In this document: positions 1-13,200 of the stretch, piece by piece | Layout of the letters: each line of letters starts with the position of its first letter | Numbering within the stretch: the stretch's first letter is position 1 | Source of the DNA: Mactromeris polynyma | Taxonomy: Eukaryota; Mollusca; Bivalvia; Venerida; Mactridae | Direction of reading: 5' to 3' | DNA length: 64,000 bases | Assembly: GCA_032209605.1 (NCBI GenBank) | Contig: JASFXZ010000003.1 | Coordinates: 11,410,807-11,474,806 of the forward strand | Notes under the pieces: model-generated | Databases searched by the model: none | Told to the model about the DNA's origin: nothing | Seen by the model: only the letters and a program-made list of their open reading frames with translations | Position numbers and translations under genes: made by a program

Positions 1-16
1 TAAGAATTCTACTCAC

Positions 17-74
17 TCTGTCCGAAAGCAGCGTTTACCAAGCCTAACACACAAATAGCGAACAGCATTTTGAT
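17..74 (-). CDS. First coding exon (signal peptide) of an unknown secreted protein; gene continues off the left edge
   Basis: On the minus strand an acceptor (pyrimidine-rich, ending TTTTCAG) opens an exon at 74. An ATG at 68-66 starts the peptide MLFAICVLGLVNAAFGQ plus one base, followed by a GTGAGT donor at 16-11. The peptide is a textbook signal sequence: short N-region, hydrophobic core and an A-x-G-like cleavage region. The exon ends in phase 1. Only this exon is in the window, so the mature protein is unknown. The acceptor implies a non-coding 5' exon further right, not located. Exon call is moderately sure; function cannot be given. Confidence 0.55.
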
Positions 75-3000
75 CTGAAAACAAAAATAACAATATTTAG
101 AAAATTATGAAAATGAATGCTTAAAAAGAAAAGACGAAACTCAGTTAATTTAAGGTAACATCACACTACCAGAAGAAAGAAAATTGTTCTAATAAAATTA
201 TCGAACATTCTGTTTATATAGTCACCAGCTTGTAAAAATGTTTCGCAAGAATAGACTACAGTCCGGTTTTCAGGACGGCCCTTATCTTATCGCAACCCCT
301 TTCACACCACAGGACATGTGACCCGACTTCATCAGAAAGTAAGAAGACAATATATTCCGTTTCAATCTGACGAATTAATGTTTTGAAGACATAAACCTTG
401 TTTGTAAATTCAAACGTAAATACAGCCGCAAAGTTTGCTGCTTTAAACACAGATACAGTTTAATTGCAAGAGTATTTTTACTTTTTTTATTATATAAAAT
501 GAGAAATATGGACGAGAAATGTTTGTAATAATAGATAGCGAATGAAAACACGAGGATGTCTGATTGAGTCGAGGGGCGTAACTTTGTGTAGTATAGACCA
601 ATGAAAAATGTGTATGTTCAAACAGACGTTTCTCTTTATGATGTGACGACGTATGCTAATAAGCAGACATGCCATGCTCCATGATTGTGAAATTGACAAC
701 CCCATACGTTTAACCAATCAAATAAACGTAACATGCACCGTGATTGTGAATCCTGTGACGTAGAACCAATCCTGGTAAAACACTGTGTTATAAGGTCGCT
801 TTTGTCAACAGTGTGTTAACTTATGTTCAATGCGAGTATCTAATTAGCAATTAGTCATTTTCAAGGAGCCATAATCCAGTCAGGCATAGGTAGATCTAGC
901 TGGTTTTCAAAAATAACCGAGCTCTCATATATATGTATCGTGTTCACAAGCAATTGTTTACGGACGACGGACACCTCGCTATTGCATAAGCTCAAAACAC
1001 ACTTTTATGATTTAAATTATGAAAAACGACTGCTTAGACTACTCTTTAACAGATCTCGTTCTAGTGGCCGGGCCTCCATTTCAATTGGATACATCGTATA
1101 GACAACATCCATAAGGTTTATATGGTATAAGTAGGATGGACAATCTCGTGGCATTGTCTATCCTATACATATAAGAAACATGCATGCACGTCTGACACAA
1201 TCAATAACACGAAATATCTTGAAAAAAGATATTTGGCGCAATGTGTACCCTTTATCAATACAACACTAGTATTAGTTGAATTATCGTTTATCCGCAATAT
1301 TAACGCATGCGCAAACCGGCAGATGTTAATGGAAAGGATTATCGGAAAGATATAAAAACTGTCGAAAGGATATTATTCAAACCCGAGCCCCATGAACACA
1401 ATGAAAAAGAAATAAAAATAGAGTTTGTAATGCTGCATGTTATTGTGTGTGTGATATGATATCAAAATGAAATGTTGTTTATGACTGCATAATTGCCGGC
1501 GCTCTTCATTGTACTTTAAACGCAACCTCCATTCCATACAGTGAATTAGTGCAGCTGTTAGTTCACATTGGAATAAAATGACGATTATTTATAAATGGCA
1601 GCAGACGTAAGTAAATCGTGTCAGACTTAAATCACGAGTTCATAATTGCAAGGATCGTGAAGATATCCAGATAAAGTGTTATACATTGCAAGCATAGATG
1701 TTCATAATATGGAATGAGAATCGAGCAGTCAATGTCAAATACAAAGTGCACCGTTATGGAACGCCAAATCAACATATTTTGATATTTAAAGAGCTCTTCA
1801 GTTATTTGTTAGAATAGGAGCTGTCTACAAAACATTTGTTGCCCTCGTTAATTTAATTAGAGCTCTCTTCAATTGATCTGCAGCGTGATTGTATCATAGT
1901 GCTGAATGCTTCGGGGGCATCAGTTTGATTGTATTAATATCTCCCTAGGCATATATTCTTCTTGTATTAGGGCTACAGCACATAGTCTTGAAAATGTGAA
2001 AGCATGAGATTGGACAGGTCTCGAGGATACCGTTCCGGGGTTTTAGTAAATATGTTCTGAACGCAAAATCGGGCAGATAGACGGGCAAAGTGAATCTATA
2101 TCTCTAAAACTTCCATCGTACGACATGAATTAAAATTACCAATTACATAAATACTGAGAAGTACTCAACGAGTAACGTTAGCACTACCCGGCCATTAGTC
2201 TAAACGAAATGTTATGATGACTATCTAATTGTTTGAACACATACATTTTGTACAGTGTAGGGTGCACCATTTCATGGTGTTCTTACGCGTGTTTTATTTA
2301 TCCACAGTACGCTATTGAAAGAGACAGAAAAAGGAATGGTGTTCTATCATAAAAGACAGTGGCCACACGTTTTCAGTGATATGAAGGTTTCCCAAGAGTT
2401 GTGCCTGGACTCTTGCTCTGTATATCTGAAGTTTCTCGCGTTCATTTTGGAATTGTTAATGTTGCTTTATAGGAACTATTTTCACTGGTAGCGGTGATAT
2501 TTGAGACAGTGATTTGTTTTAGAACTGGATAAATATCTTTAACATTAATAAAGACGTCGAGTAGGACCGTCCTGATTTCACTAATACTAACACTAATAAA
2601 TAGAACAAGTCCACCACAAATAGTGAATGTCCACTGAGACAGTTTTGGTTATTTTCTCGGCAAATTTGCTGATCGCACACAGGGTTCTCGGTAGGATTTT
2701 AAAGCAGGAGTTCTGTGACTCCCTTTGCTGTAGAAGTAGAAGTCCCATGTAACTTCAAGCGAGTCCCGAAGCGACAAGGGGGTGGCCGGTGAAGGCGGTG
2801 TAACTATGATTAAAGCTATTGCAGTCATGACATTCATTTTAAAACGTATTAAATAGTCATACTATTCATTTTCATATCTTATCAAGATAACAAACACATT
2901 TTAAAGAAATTAGTAAAATACTATTATGAATAATAATAAGCAGCAAGTGTTGGATATTAATTAAACCTCTCATTACTTCCAGAAATGACAGAACTGCATG

Positions 3001-4272
3001 AAGTATTCTCTGCAGTGTATGTATCAGTTTCCAAAGTTTTATGATCCTAATCAGTGACGCCTTTGGTTAATTAATGATAATAGTCATAATACAGAAGATA
3101 CTTAACTTTCAGTTATTCAGATCAATGAATATGTCAAGCATTTGGAAATTATGAAAAGACGTATTTGCAGATAACATGTATAATTTTAATACTCCCACAT
3201 AAAATGTCAATATATCGTTGAATAAATTCATGTATATTGACGAAGCCAGGCACATGTTCGTGTGCAAATGTGTTATGACAAAATTCGAAAATAAACAACC
3301 CAAAACTCTATAATTATACATACATACTGAAACATCAAAAGTAAGACTACTCCCTGGGACAATTTCAACCTGCTGGCTGAACACAGCGGGGTGGCTTATT
3401 TAGCCGCTTATGGCATGGAGATACTATCGATCAGATCTGAGGTATCTAACGATGAGTCAGGAAGTTAGACATGATAGCCATGTTTGTAAATACAAATGTA
3501 ACACGTTATCGTTGGGCAATATATAGATTTCGGTTTTAACCAAGTTCAGCTTTATAACTCATTAATGCATTAGATTAAAGACAATGTTTACTTCACAAAA
3601 CATGAAATACTTTGCAGTACAGTAGTGTTTTATGTAAACATCACATAGAAAATATTTGTGACCGGATTTAAAAGTACAATAACATTCCATAATTCCTTAA
3701 GTAGCTTAACGTTTTCTCGTGGGATGTTTTATAGCGCTATATTTTACGAAATGTAGTCATAAATGCAAAACAAAGAACAGAGTGAACGGCTGCTGCAAGA
3801 ACGAAGCCAGACATCTTGTATTTACCAATCATCGTCTGGGGCAAAGAGTTTTGCGTCATCGTAACACGTGATTATAATTCAGTGGGGCGTTTTGATTGGT
3901 TGATACAGATCGACATACGGTTTGCAGGCAATGAACAATTCAATAGCATGGTCTGCTTTTGTTTTTGCTTAATCACTTGAAGAATGTGGTATGTACTTTT
4001 GCTTGCGAATAAAATAAACGAGGTATCTAACGGGAGTTTAGGCTTTTAGTCAAGCGAATTGCTAATCAAATTGCAAGAAAAAATATTGAATGTGCTTAAT
4101 CTGTAATATCCACTCCTGAATGCGAATTTTCATTGTTGGACCACAAGCTAATATTTCATTACCGAAACATCTGTGACAAATGGGTGGATTTAATGATTAT
4201 GTTTTCGCATGAATATTAATATCCATGACGTGCGATAGAAACAGCATTTGCCTCCTATCGCTCAAAACCGTT
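75..4272. other. Intergenic region between two divergent secreted-protein genes
   Basis: No convincing exon was found here. Open frames are short and lack splice context. CCAAT-like motifs occur near 597, 713 and 766 and a TATA-like ttataag near 789, but none can be tied to a start site. A partial inverted repeat is seen at about 1120-1180 (gtataagtaggat against atcctatac). A fragment resembling the 'gaaatatcttgaaaaaagat' dispersed repeat occurs near 1213-1245. The region should hold the 5' UTRs and promoters of both flanking genes. Confidence 0.4.
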
Positions 4273-7200
4273 ATGGATTTCAAAGGTGTCTGCACGGTGT
4301 TAGCAGCTATTTTATGCTTCTATATTGCAGCAGGAAGAAAATCGAAATGTCTTGATTCTATAGGAAATCTGTAAGTTGATGTTTTTTTTCCATGTTTCAT
4401 GTATATTAATCTACTTCTTTAGCGTTGGAGAGATTTATGCTTTATAATAGAAATTTCTTGTGTATGTGAGCGCCGCTGTACGATTTCCAACCTCTTCTTT
4501 AAGTGACGTAATTTTCAGAAAACGTCACCATGTACTGACAGTAAGCAATATTTGCCCAATATGACAATATGATAACGAAGTGACCATATGACGTAAATAT
4601 TGTACCCTGCTTGCAAATAGTGACATCACATGTTGCGTTTTCTTGAAATGACGTCACTTACAGAAGAGGTTGTAAATCCCATAGCAGCGCTCATTTATCT
4701 TCATGTATTGGTATAATACGTTGAAAAACATCTTATTTCTAATTTTCGGCTTCATGTCCTTTACTGAGAATGATAATTTAATAACCATGATAGTAGGACA
4801 TTGGTACCATTGTACTGATAAACCTCTTTGTACAATAGTTAAACATGAATATTTTGATTTTGAGGTAAGTTCAACAGTTCTTGTTTCCGATGCTTAGACT
4901 ACGTGCTTGAATGAAGATTGTTGTCGGTTAATATTCTTATTAATACAGACGTATTTTAGTCATACTTAATCGCATTATTTCTTGAACCAGACAATAAATC
5001 ACATGAATACAGGGCCCAGACACCACTTAAGTACACAATTAGCATAACAAATTGCAAATCAATGCCATATGGTTGCGTACTATTTTTTCAATAACACTAT
5101 GTTGCATTTTCCTGACATTTTGTGTGACATAAACAAAACAAAGACGCATCAGAGCAAAATCAGACGTTCTTTAGTATAAACTTAGATAGACACAGACCGG
5201 TAAATGACTACAAAATGCTGCCTACGAACCATATGGAAACTGATTTTCATTCATAACAATTTGATGCATGCCCCCATCGACATTTGGACAAAGGTTTTGT
5301 TATTTTAAACCTTTCATTTATGATCCACATTTCTGAAATATTCGATTAAAAAGACCAACAAGAAATAAGCAATATTTAGTGCAGATGTTGTATTAAAAGT
5401 GGATTTCGGTAATGGAAAAGGAATTCGGTAAATTTACCGTATTTCACTGGTTTTCGGTAAAGAAACGTACCCCATTCCGAAAAAGTTAACCAATCCGCGT
5501 CAATATTACACACATTGTTCGGTTAAAGAGAGTTTGGTTTAGCGATAAACGTAAGTTTTGATTGGTTTACACAACTCAGATATGCTTAAAGCAAAGCCAC
5601 GTTAGTACAGCGGCGCCGAAAAATAAACCGGGCAAGAAATGTCATAAATAAAGTGCCCAGCCACACAAAAGCACAAGAAAACATGAGCATATATCCACAC
5701 GTGTTAACAATTAAATTAGCAAAAGGGACACAAGGCTCAAGCATAAATGATGGGTGAAAATAGGAGCATCGCACTACAACATGTTGCAACACCACTTGTT
5801 GCTCTATCAACAAACAAATGAAATAAGCGCAAGTATCACATAGTTCTTGGCTAACATTAAAACATGTCATGACAAGCACTATGGCTATATATTATTTCAG
5901 AACGTGATATGGATTGCTCATGTTTACGCCAATCGAAAACGGGTCCGACACTATTGTCATGGCAGCCGAATTTGCGCTTGATAAACCTATACAAATCTTA
6001 TAAACAAACAATATGCTAAGCAGTTCAACGACCCCCACCATGTGTTGGCTCTGTATTTATGAAGTCATTCGTTTACGCTGTCTGGAAACAAGTTCATTAT
6101 CAACACAGATGTTCCTAATACGGGATTTTGAAATTCTGGCGCTTATAATTAATCCTTTCTTTTACGTCAGCTTTTCACACTTGTTACCTCAATATACAGG
6201 CTAAGACAAATTTGGAGTTCATTATGAGGCGTGTGTTTATTTGTACATATATTATGTCTTCTCATGTGAGTAGACACATTGGCTTTATTTGTCCGTCAAA
6301 TTGTCTAACCGCCTTTTTGTTCAGACTACTCTTCCTAAACTGCTGATTGTATTTCAAAAACAACTTGTCGAAACGAATATGTATGAAGCCTAGTTGCGCA
6401 TATCGTAACCTTTTTACGACCCATTGATTTTCAGCGGAGTTATGGCTCTTTCTGGGTTTTTGATGAATATAATATCTATGAACTGCTCTGTCTTTGCTGC
6501 TGGAATGATTTCGGCAGAGTTACTGCCCTTAAAAAGATTTAATGAAAATTGACTTTGCGCATCTCTCAATTGATTAAGAGCAATTTCCTTTATTTCTTTT
6601 TTTAGTTGAAGGAATGTGTTTAGATTCTGGTGAAAATCTAACATTGTATTAGAAACAGAAACATAGTTACACAACTTGCATAGTTTTGGAGTATGGAAAT
6701 ATATGCGCAAAGATCTTAAACAAACAAAGTCACGTATTTTTCTTTCTACAGCAAATGTGCATACCCCCAGCTGTGCTTGGACAAAAAACAGAAGAATTGT
6801 CCTGCTCCATACACTGGCAAAGGTTGCAAATGCAAGAAGCCAAAAGGTAAGGACGCGTTATGGACCGATCTTATCGATTTCATAAATTCAGATTCTGATG
6901 AGATTCGAACCTACGACCCATATGCCGGTGGAGCCTGGCACTGAATTAACTATGACTATACCCACTGCGCAACCGAGACATAGGGGTTACCCCAAAAAAG
7001 GAATTCAAAAGACACCGATGTATTCGTTGTTACTATATGGTATATAGGGAGCGTTAATGCAGTTATCAATGTCTTGCACCGGGGGAATCTGGGGATACCA
7101 CATGACTTTAGATAGGAAAGAAATCTCTACATGTGGGAATTTGACACGTCGAATGATTCCGGGGCCCGGAAAATACGCTTCGGTCTGATTTTTATATATT

Positions 7201-10200
7201 TCGGAAGTGGTGGATTAGCATCTCCTACTGTCGGGATTTAGAAAAAGACGAATTGTCTTATTCCCCTAAGTCAGTCCACTGGCCCTTGGGCAAACTTTTG
7301 ATGATTTATATGACTGCATGGGACAACAACAATCGAATAAAGTTTAGAAATGTATTAGACAACTCGATGTGGTTAGCAGATTTTGTGATTGATTTTAATT
7401 AATAATCTCAGAAGAACTTTAATTATTTTTTTTAAGAATTATGTGTGTTGTATACAGTAATGTTTTCTATTTAAATAACTAACTGCAATGTGGTTTTATT
7501 TATACATATATGCTGGAGAAGCCAACTGAACAACTTTCAAATATCACTTCAAGGTTATAATAGAAAAGACTGAAAATTAAATAAACGGACAGTAACTAGA
7601 TCTATATTTTATTCTTTTCAGGGTGCTTCACGAACTATTTTCAGCCGTAAGTATAAAAGTACCAGGCCTTGTAGACAGGGTTTTGAAAAGGGGATGCGTT
7701 ATTGAGCCTCGGAGATGCGAATTATATAGGTGCGGGATGGGATGTTCTCCCAAGAAAAACTTAAAATTTAGACTTCAAATCGTGCAATCTGTCGAGCAAT
7801 TGGCAAGTGAAAACATGGTAACATAGGAGTTCAATTTGTATAATGCAATTTAAGTTGCATACCTGATGAATGTCCTGGTATACAAAACTCACTGCTTGCC
7901 AGAAAAAAAGGGGATGCGAACGCACTCATCGCACCCACTCCCCCTGACTACGGGTATGAGTACGGAGAGCTAAACAGTAATTGTATGACAAAAAGGAACT
8001 CCTCTCTCATTTAAACAATACGTACACAGGGATACATAGTGATGTAGAGATACACTGTCTGACTTCCGATCCGAAGGTCATGGTTTCGAATACCATTTCG
8101 GGAGAGATTGACCAACGACAAGTCCCTGTGCAAGGCACACGTACTGGTTAATAAGTCAGGAAGCAGCCATCGAGAGCGATTTATATAATTGCTTAAGTTT
8201 CACAATGGTTGCTGTTATATACATTGTAACTCGTTAGAATAGATGGGTTCAACTTGCATGTCCAAATATATATTCAGAGATGTTTAGAATATTTGAAAAG
8301 TGATACAAATGTACTTATCATGATTAAAATGTAGAGATTTACTAGGTTGGTGCATGTGCTTTTTTCGTGAAAGCCAACTGGTGAAACAATCGTAAAGTTT
8401 GTATGACCGAGGTTGTTATTACACCATATATATTACGTCAATGACGGGAAGGTACATTGTGATAGCTTGGCTATTTTATTCGAAAGACCGGTGGTAACGT
8501 TTACACTTTGTCATTTATCTCCTAGGTAATGTTAAATTCGTGACGCTGAAATCGTGAATTGGTGCAGTTGGATTCGTGTCAATGAATTTGTGAACTCACG
8601 ATTTCTACTTCATGTATTCACGATTTCAACTTCCCGGATTGAATAGCATAGACATAATGAAGTGTGACTATCACCACCGATCTTTCATAATGTTATCAGT
8701 GGCTATAGTTTATGACCTGGTAACATGGCACAGATGGAAATATAATTGGGGCTAGATACGTATGTGTCCTTTATCCAGGACACATTTATAAGCGTGCGTG
8801 ATGTTATATACAGTCAGACCTCGTTTATTCGACAACCTTCTATCCGAATACTTGGTATCATCCGAAATAAATATCAGGTCCCGATACATCTTCTTATGAA
8901 CGTCGAATTGAGATGTGCTATTCAAAACTATGTGTTATTCGAAAGAAAATTTCGGACCCGATGAATTCGAATGACCGAGGTCCGACTGTATGTTGCATTG
9001 AGTAATTGATAATCTCGTCCAATATGAGATCCTGGGACATGGAATGATGTTGTCAACGTAACGTTGTCAGTTGGTGATACAACATTGCAATTATTAGATC
9101 TAATAACATGCTTGACCAAACTATTAATTTTTGGCGCTTGAGTCTATATAATGAATGACCAATTTTCTCCCCCCCCCCCCAACCCCGGGAAATAGTTTGT
9201 ACTTAGTAGAATAATGTGTCTTTAGCCCAACACGTCTATCGTTTGGTGTACTTAACAAACAGAAATTGTATTATTTAATTCATTGTTCAATAATTCATCA
9301 TTTTGTATTTAATCAAAGCAAAGTTCCAGAATTTTACGTCGTCAACGCAACAGACACGCGTGAAATTAGAAGTTAATACTGTCTAAATGACTAAACAATA
9401 AAATGATACTTGAAACTTATCTTTGTTTTAGTAACAGGAGATTTTCACGAGTTATCACTCCTTTCATATTCCTTCTATGTATTCGTACTATATATACATG
9501 TACTATAGAAGGAATATAGCAGCGGAGAGAACTCGTGACTATATCTTGCATTTTAAGTTGTATATCATTCGGACATTTTGCATTTAATACCGTTGAAATT
9601 TCTCGGATTTTACATAAGAAGTATATTCTATCTCTAGCGGACTCTTGTCGAGAATCAAGACTTGCAGTATCAATGTTCGCACAGTAAAACCACACTAATA
9701 CCGCCTTAATATTAAGACCACTGAAACGAGTATATTCCAAATACATGTACCAGTTTTAACTTTTGCGTCCAAATCTTAACACAATTACTAGGTAAGGTCA
9801 CAACCGAATTTCTTCGAAACCAGTCGAGGTTTCAACGTACATTTGTATGGATTTTGTTTGTTTTATTTTTATTCCTTTTTTCATTTTGTTCATGGGGGAG
9901 CAGCTATTGTTTAAGTGATATCAAAACAATACAAAAGTGAACGTCTAAACCGAATGAACTAATCGAAATGGGTTTAAAAATACTCATTGGGCATTCGATG
10001 TCAAAGAAAATGTAACTATCATATGATTATACTGTTGATTGAAAACCTGTTTCACAAGTGCTAAAATAACCGATCCCTGAAAGCGTGTAAGCTTGAATAT
10101 TTCATAACAATAGTTATAATATAATGTTTATATTTTGTTTATTTTTTTGTTTATTTATCACTTTAGTGGTTGTGATAATGGTCTAGTCTGCGTGAAGAAG

Positions 10201-13200
10201 AACCATGATGTATGCAGCGACTTTAGGGACCGGAAGTGCTCTTGCGCTGCAGGTAAACATATGACGTATTCATTACAAGCTCTCCATAGCAACACCCTGT
10301 GGGAGACGTCATATTTGATGTTGTTGAGGGGTTGTAGCTCTAGATAGGTTAAAGTATACACTGAAAGCTCTCCATAGCAACACCCTGTGGGAGACGTCAG
10401 ATTGGATGTTGTTGAGAGGTTGTAGCTCTAGATAGGTTAAAGTATACACTGATAGCTCTCCATATTAACACCCTGTGGGAGACGCAAGATTGGATGTTGT
10501 TGAGGGGTTGTAGCTCTAGATAGGTTAAAGTATACACTGATAGCTCTCCATGGCAACACCCTGTGGGAGACGCAAGATTGGATGTTGTTGAGGGGTTGTA
10601 GCTCTAGATAGGTTAAAGTATACACTGATAGCTCTCCATAACAACACCCTGTGGGAGACGCAAGATTGGATGTTGTTGAGAGGTTGTAGCTCTAGATAGG
10701 TTAAAGTATACACTGATAGCTCTCCATAGCAACACCCTGTGGGAGACGTCAGATTGGATGTTGTTGAGGGGTTGTAGCTCTAGATAGGTTAAAGTATACA
10801 CTGATAGCTCTCCGTAGCAACACCCTGTGGGAGACGCAAAAGTTGATGTTGCTGTGTTGTTGCTCTAGAGATAGTAATTGATATTAAATACTTATTACAA
10901 AAATATGCTGTTGTTCAGTTTTGCTCAAGAGAGGGTAGATTGGGTGTGCTCGCGCTGTACGTATCGTAGATGACACGCATTTAGCAATAAAAAGTCACAC
11001 ATGACACGAACTCCCAAAAGTTGCCAATACTTCAGCAATATAACGTTCACAATGAATACAAAAATAATAAAGAAGTACATATTTACCATCATGAATACAG
11101 AAAGTGCATACGGAAGTCGAGCAGGACATGCCCCCATCAAAAGCGCGAAGCCCCCTGATAAGACACCAAAAGTCAGTGTTAATTTTACATGTACCCGGCA
11201 ACAAATAGTAAATAGCGATGTAGAAATTGCTGACTACATATTGATATTTTGTTGACAAATATTCCAACACAATTTAAATTCGTAAATGATATATTTATTT
11301 AAAAGATCAGTAATTAAATGTTATTTTATTACAGGATGTTGGACAAGCCATTACGTGCCGTAAGTACAACACAGTTCTGTTTGCGCATTAAAGCGGAAAT
11401 ACATTTTTCTATCTTTTCAGACAGCAACATGGTAGTTTTAAAATATAAATAAATAAATATGAATATAATACAAATCATAATATAGTACACATTACATTTT
11501 CATTGAAACATTGTGAAGAATGATAGAATAGTCCCAGCGATATCCCTTCTTAATTCATATTATCTAACAGTAGATCACTCGAACGGAAATAGGTCGAACA
11601 CTCGAACACGATTCTCGGTCCCTAGCTACCATTTCATTCATTGTTCTTCAATACTGGAGGAATAAAAGTAAAGTAAGCATTGCACTTAAGGTACCTTACC
11701 TTGTTAAGGTTTAGATAGTGTTTTGCTACTGCCCTTCTTTCCATTTCAGTCAGGCTCTAATCAATTTAAGCTTAAATCCAATCACGTTGTATGTCATACT
11801 ACTGTCTTTGTTTCGTTTTCGGAAAGACAAAAGTGTGTTTACAGTGATTTTTTCCCAAGCTAATTGGTTATTCTTAATTCAAAAGATGTCTAGACTTAAC
11901 ATTATTTAAAACTTGGACAATATGTGCCTATTTAACCATTCTTTTTTATAACCGATGCATGTATTGATGTTTAAAATATTTAATCCCTAGTTTCAGGAAT
12001 ATACTACGTGTACATTCATCATATATACACTGATATTTGTTCCGTTGATATTAGTAAATAATGTTTGTTTTGTTTTGTTAAAACTGTATATACTGTTCTG
12101 CTCTCCAACTTGGAGGAAATAAACGAAATAATAACCATAGATAGGTCGAACAATACAATTAATTCGCACCTTTCATTGACCATTTGATATGCTATTGTTT
12201 TTGACGGGTAAGATTGGCGACATATGTTATTCACATTGTATTATATGCATACAAATCACTTTTTGTTTTCCTCTAATTTCTTTTTAATCATTATTACAAT
12301 GATTAATGATATGACTATTGAGCGACGTGCATTCAGTATGAAATCACAACTAACGCACTAATGACTAGTGTTCAGCATGCTTAGTACACTTGTACCGGGG
12401 ACAGTGAGTTCGTACATACACGTATACCGTAGATGCCTCGAACAAAAAAATGCCTCGAACTAATTGCTGGGTCCGACGGCAGTTCGAGGTTTCGAAGTTT
12501 TACTGTACAACCTATTTCTTAGGGTAAAACCTTTATGAATAAACAATGGCAGATTTTTAACAACAGTCTTACTTTATGGGCTTGATAGTTAAACACTTTT
12601 TTTATATTGTATTGTTTCTGTAATACTGTTTTATATATTCTTTACGCATTTCATGGTTCAATGGACATTCAAACAAAAAATGAAATTCATCTTCGATAAC
12701 ATTGCATAACTGGCATTTTCTATCTTGGATTGGTATTTTTGCTGGTTTGTGCCATCGACCAGCTTCGATTTCTAATCTATCTGACGATACTGTAAGTGAT
12801 TTTCTAAATTTTGGAACATTTATAACATTGAGATATAACTGGAATTTAAAATATGGAATATATTTGTTTCACTTCAGTGGCTGTGACAGCGGTCAAGTGT
12901 GTATGAAGAGAATTAAACAGGGAAAGTTCGCCACGTGTAGCCCTAAGAGTTATTTGAATAAACAATGCTATTGTCATTCAGGTAATCATTGAAAAATAAT
13001 AGTTAACGAGGATTATAGATGCCTTGTATCGCTTATCTGTTTTTGTTAAAATTCGTGTAAAATTAAATTATAGTGTGTAGTTTGTAGGAAACCATTCTCA
13101 CATGTAAAAGGTTGTAGGAAACCGTTCTCTTACTAAGTATGTTGTAGGAAACCATTCTCAGATAAAGTATTTTGTAAGAAACCATTCTCAGATAAAATAG

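Noticed and set aside
6676..6885. 69-codon plus-strand frame overlapping exon 2 of the cysteine-rich gene
   Set aside because: The frame that joins exon 1 in phase and shows the cysteine pattern is a different one.
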